Both the position numbers and the translations under genes were made by a program. A stretch of DNA of 64,000 nucleotides, taken from assembly GCA_020086605.1 (NCBI GenBank), contig JACBWW010000044.1, forward strand, positions 6,378,202 through 6,442,201. The letters are read 5' to 3'. This document shows positions 61,794 to 64,000 of the stretch, one piece after another (positions within the stretch are counted from its first letter, which is position 1; each line of letters begins with the position of its first letter). The DNA comes from Lanius collurio (taxonomy: Eukaryota > Chordata > Aves > Passeriformes > Laniidae). The notes beneath the pieces were generated by a model. The model saw nothing but the letters and a program-made list of their open reading frames with translations, was not told the origin of the DNA and did no database searches.

Positions 61794-62323
61794 GCCTCAG
61801 TGGGGTCTGCTAAATTTTTGAGCAGCTCTAACAATGGGGAAAGCTCCTAATTGGATATTCCACACCATGTCCGGATCCACTGGATATCTCCGACCAGTTT
61901 CTGTACGTCGTTTACATTGGCCACTACGTGGTGTAATTTCATTTTGTTTGGGCAGATCCGTGTCTCCGTAACTGTCATCCCCAGATAAGTCCAATGGGAG
62001 GTGCGCTGTACCTTTTCTTCTGCTATGGTTAGTCCAAACCTTTGTAGTGTAGTCCGGAGATCTGTCTCGTGCACCTCGGGCAGGGGCTTTTCAGTGGCTA
62101 TCAGAATGTCATCCATGTAATGGTAAACAATTGCCTGGCAATGGTCCTGCTTCCACACTTGCAGGGCCAGATCTACATACCACTGGCAAATTGTTGGACT
62201 GTTTTTCATACCTTGGGGTAGTACCGTCCATTCATAACGTTGTGTTGACCTGCTGTTGTTTATCTTGGGTATGCTAAAAGCAAATCGTTTGGTGTCATCA
62301 GGATGAAGTGGAATGCTGAAAAA
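61794..62323 (-). pseudogene. pol: reverse transcriptase palm/thumb segment with YMDD
   Basis: This frame continues RT after the frameshift at 62319-62323. It carries GMKNSPTICQ and the catalytic YMDD (about 62108-62119), then TSHWTYLGM and the thumb. It is stopped by TAG at 61847-61849. Recognisable pol reading (LSPLLELLK) continues in the same frame beyond that stop, until a TGA at 61790-61792 and a second frameshift. Confidence 0.9.
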
Positions 62324-63022
62324 CAGTCCTTCAGATCAATCACTAACAGATGCCGGTGTTGTGGTAAGGTGGCACGGGATGGAAGACCTGGCTGTAAGGC
62401 ACCCATATCATGCATTTTGTCATTGACTGCTCGCAGGTCGTGCAGCAGCCGCCATTTCCCAGATTTCTTTTTTATAACAAACACAGGGATATTCCAGTCA
62501 CTGGTGGAAGGCTTAATATGGCCCAGAGTCAATTGCTCTTGTACTAATGCTTCCAGGGGCTCTAACTTTTCAACTGGGAGAGGCCACTGAGCTACCCAAA
62601 CAGGATCATCGGATTTCCACTGGATCTTCATGACAGGTAGGTCCCTTATCTCAGTGACTGCCCCACAAAAGGGGGAGTCTGAAGCACTGCCCCCCCATTG
62701 TGCAAGCACGCCTCGGCCCAAAATCCATAACATGGTATCCATCACATATGGTCGTATTTCTGCTGTGTTCCCCTCTGCATCATGTACTGTGCACCATTCT
62801 TTGCTAATGTTGGTGACTGTACTCCCACCAATGCCCAGGATTTGGCCAGCAAGGCGCTCTAGAGTCCAATGAGGCGGCCAATTTCTTACAGGGATGATGG
62901 TGACATCAGACCCTGTATCTAACCTTACCTCGATCCATTCAGCTCCGTTTGGTCCCATCAATTTTTCTTGCCCTCGTGTAATGCGGACAGCATGCGTGGG
63001 ACACTGCAAAGATAGTAATGTT
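62319..63022 (-). pseudogene. pol: protease fused in frame to N-terminal reverse transcriptase
   Basis: One continuous frame. Protease has the aspartic active site DTGSD (D31 counting from the first Met at 63009), a GIGG flap (about 59-62) and ILGRG in place of the usual Gly-Arg-Asp/Asn. RT follows from about residue 135 with [31 protein letters not shown] and the first catalytic aspartate (VIDLKDC). It ends at a one-base frameshift in the T-run at 62319-62323. No dUTPase and no G-patch lie between protease and RT. The 5' end is the deletion junction with the LTR remnant, so the true N-terminus of protease and all of gag are missing. Confidence 0.9.
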
Positions 63023-63060
63023 GCCTTTCATACTGTTTCAGAATCCCTAGGGCCCCAACA
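63023..63060 (-). repeat. 5' LTR remnant (38 bp of U3)
   Basis: Matches the U3 start of the 3' LTR (58244-58281) with one mismatch, then joins directly to the protease region. The promoter boxes and R/U5 are gone. Confidence 0.92.
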
Positions 63061-63066
63061 GTGGAG
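63061..63066. repeat. target-site duplication, right (GTGGAG)
   Basis: Pairs with 57986-57991 and proves that the outer edges of the provirus are original. Confidence 0.92.
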
Positions 63067-63159
63067 CTGGCTTGTGATGGCTCAGTGTTCAGAAAGCATG
63101 CCAATATTTGAGTTATTTCCTAGTAAATGCAGGTCTGTCTTCCAGCTGGCATGAAACAT

Positions 63160-63650
63160 CATCTTAAACCCTGTGTTCAGTTTTGAGGCTTTCAATTCAG
63201 GAAGGATGTTGAGGGGCTGGAGTGAGTCCAGAGAGGGTAACAGAGCTGGAGAAGGGTCTGGAGCATCAATAGTGGCTGAAGGAACTGGAGGGGCTCAGCC
63301 TGGAGAAAAGGAGACTTGTGAGGATCTTCTCACTCTTTACAATTTCCTGACAGAAGATTGTGGTGAGATGGGTGGGTCTCATCTCCCAGATAAATGGTAG
63401 GATGACAGGAAATGGCCTCAAGTTGAGCCATTGGAGGTTTAGATTGGGTATTAGGAAACTTCTTTTTTCACAGGGTTTTAAAGCATTGGAACAGACTGTT
63501 CATGGAGATGGTAAAGTCAACAGCTCTGGAAAGTGTTCAAAAAACGTGCAGCTATGGCACTTGAGGACGTGGCTTAGTGGTGACCGTGAGATAGTGGTAC
63601 TGGGCTAATGGCTGGACTTGGTCTTAGAGGTCTTTTCCAAACAGTTCTGA
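63160..63650 (+). mobile_element. CR1 LINE 3' fragment, sense
   Basis: Contains the CR1 series GGGGCTGGAGTGAGTCCAGA, GGGGCTCAGCCTGGAGAAAA, GGAGGTTTAGATTGGGTATT and GGACTTGGTCTTAGAGGTCT followed by TTTCCAAAC. Diverged and 5'-truncated. It lies about 100 bp beyond the provirus target site. Confidence 0.88.
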
Positions 63651-63755
63651 CTCTACATCTCTGGCACCTTGCTTGTGCCACACATCTGTTCATAAATACC
63701 TAGAACACTTTTTTTAAATTTCTTATTTCTTTCTCCCTCACCACCCTGTCAAGCC

Positions 63756-64000
63756 TGTTACAGATGAGTCAAAATTCATAAGAAATTAAAGGATATCGAG
63801 ATTGGTTGTGAATGTAAGATATATTAGATTGTACATAGAATGTATTAGATTGCACCTATATCCAAACATGTTGTGCTTGGAATGTGCCTTGGCACGTTTC
63901 CTGGCATCTTGCTCAGAGTTACCAAACACTTCTCCCAAAGGTGAAATTAGCATCTGAAGTAAAGGCAAACCTAAAAGGAGAAGTAATCATGCATCCACCA
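63756..64000 (+). mobile_element. family A LTR, copy 3 (cut by window end)
   Basis: Starts TGTTACAGATGAGTCAAAATTC and follows the 5' part of the family A LTRs at 12346 and 20313 (reversed) to the end of the window. More diverged at its first bases. Whether it is solo cannot be seen. Confidence 0.8.

Larger units (their letters stand above)
57992..63060 (-). mobile_element. defective alpha/beta-type endogenous provirus with intact env
   Basis: The provirus is bounded by an exact 6-bp target duplication GTGGAG (57986-57991 and 63061-63066), with TG..CA ends. On the - strand the order is 38 bp of 5' LTR, protease, reverse transcriptase, RNase H, integrase, env, polypurine tract, 3' LTR. Gag, the leader, the primer-binding site and most of the 5' LTR are missing. 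The LTR fragment joins straight into the protease region, so the loss happened before or after integration without disturbing the outer edges. Pol is broken by two frameshifts and two nonsense codons, while env is uninterrupted. Env is of alpharetrovirus type and the RT/integrase look closest to class II (alpha/beta) viruses. Confidence 0.95.

Overview
This window is vertebrate genomic DNA, almost certainly from a bird and probably a passerine. The evidence is several CR1 LINE fragments with the usual CR1 3' end, a Topors-like retro-pseudogene of a family that is multicopy in birds, alpha/beta-type endogenous retroviruses (ERVs), and LTR-driven repeats in an otherwise AT-rich, gene-poor background. 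Open frames outside the retroelements are mostly chance. Only two short intervals look like host coding exons (3129-3294 on + and 45088-45256 on -), and I could not name either gene.

Layout. 1-5327 is non-coding with one candidate exon. 5328-6680 is a long antisense CR1. 8880-9640 is a Topors-like pseudogene on the - strand. 12346-13200 is a solo LTR (family A, +). 16256-16800 is an old LTR-like repeat. 19383-22673 is a defective provirus on the - strand: LTR, primer-binding-site-like sequence, gag matrix-like segment, an intronless Y-box/cold-shock-domain sequence, polypurine tract, LTR. It has no pol or env, and a second family-A solo LTR (20313-21078) sits inside the cold-shock domain. 27920-28827 and 30691-31618 are two direct copies of another LTR family. 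34343-34510 and 36028-36434 are CR1 fragments. 51991-52578 is a compound pyrimidine-rich satellite. 55890-56456 is another solo LTR. 57992-63060 is a second provirus (-) bounded by an exact 6-bp target duplication. 63160-63650 is a CR1, and a third family-A LTR begins at 63756 and runs off the window.

The most interesting unit is the provirus at 19383-22673. It has the architecture of a replication-defective, gene-transducing retrovirus: viral genes downstream of the start of gag are replaced by a spliced host-type cDNA, here a Y-box protein. The gag part and the first half of the cold-shock domain share one reading frame, now broken by TGA codons and a frameshift, so the copy is dead.

The second provirus lost gag and all but 38 bp of its 5' LTR. 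Its pol carries four disabling lesions, yet it keeps an uninterrupted 443-codon alpharetrovirus-like env. Its integrase region also contains a near-exact second copy of the 3' polypurine tract, a candidate central polypurine tract.
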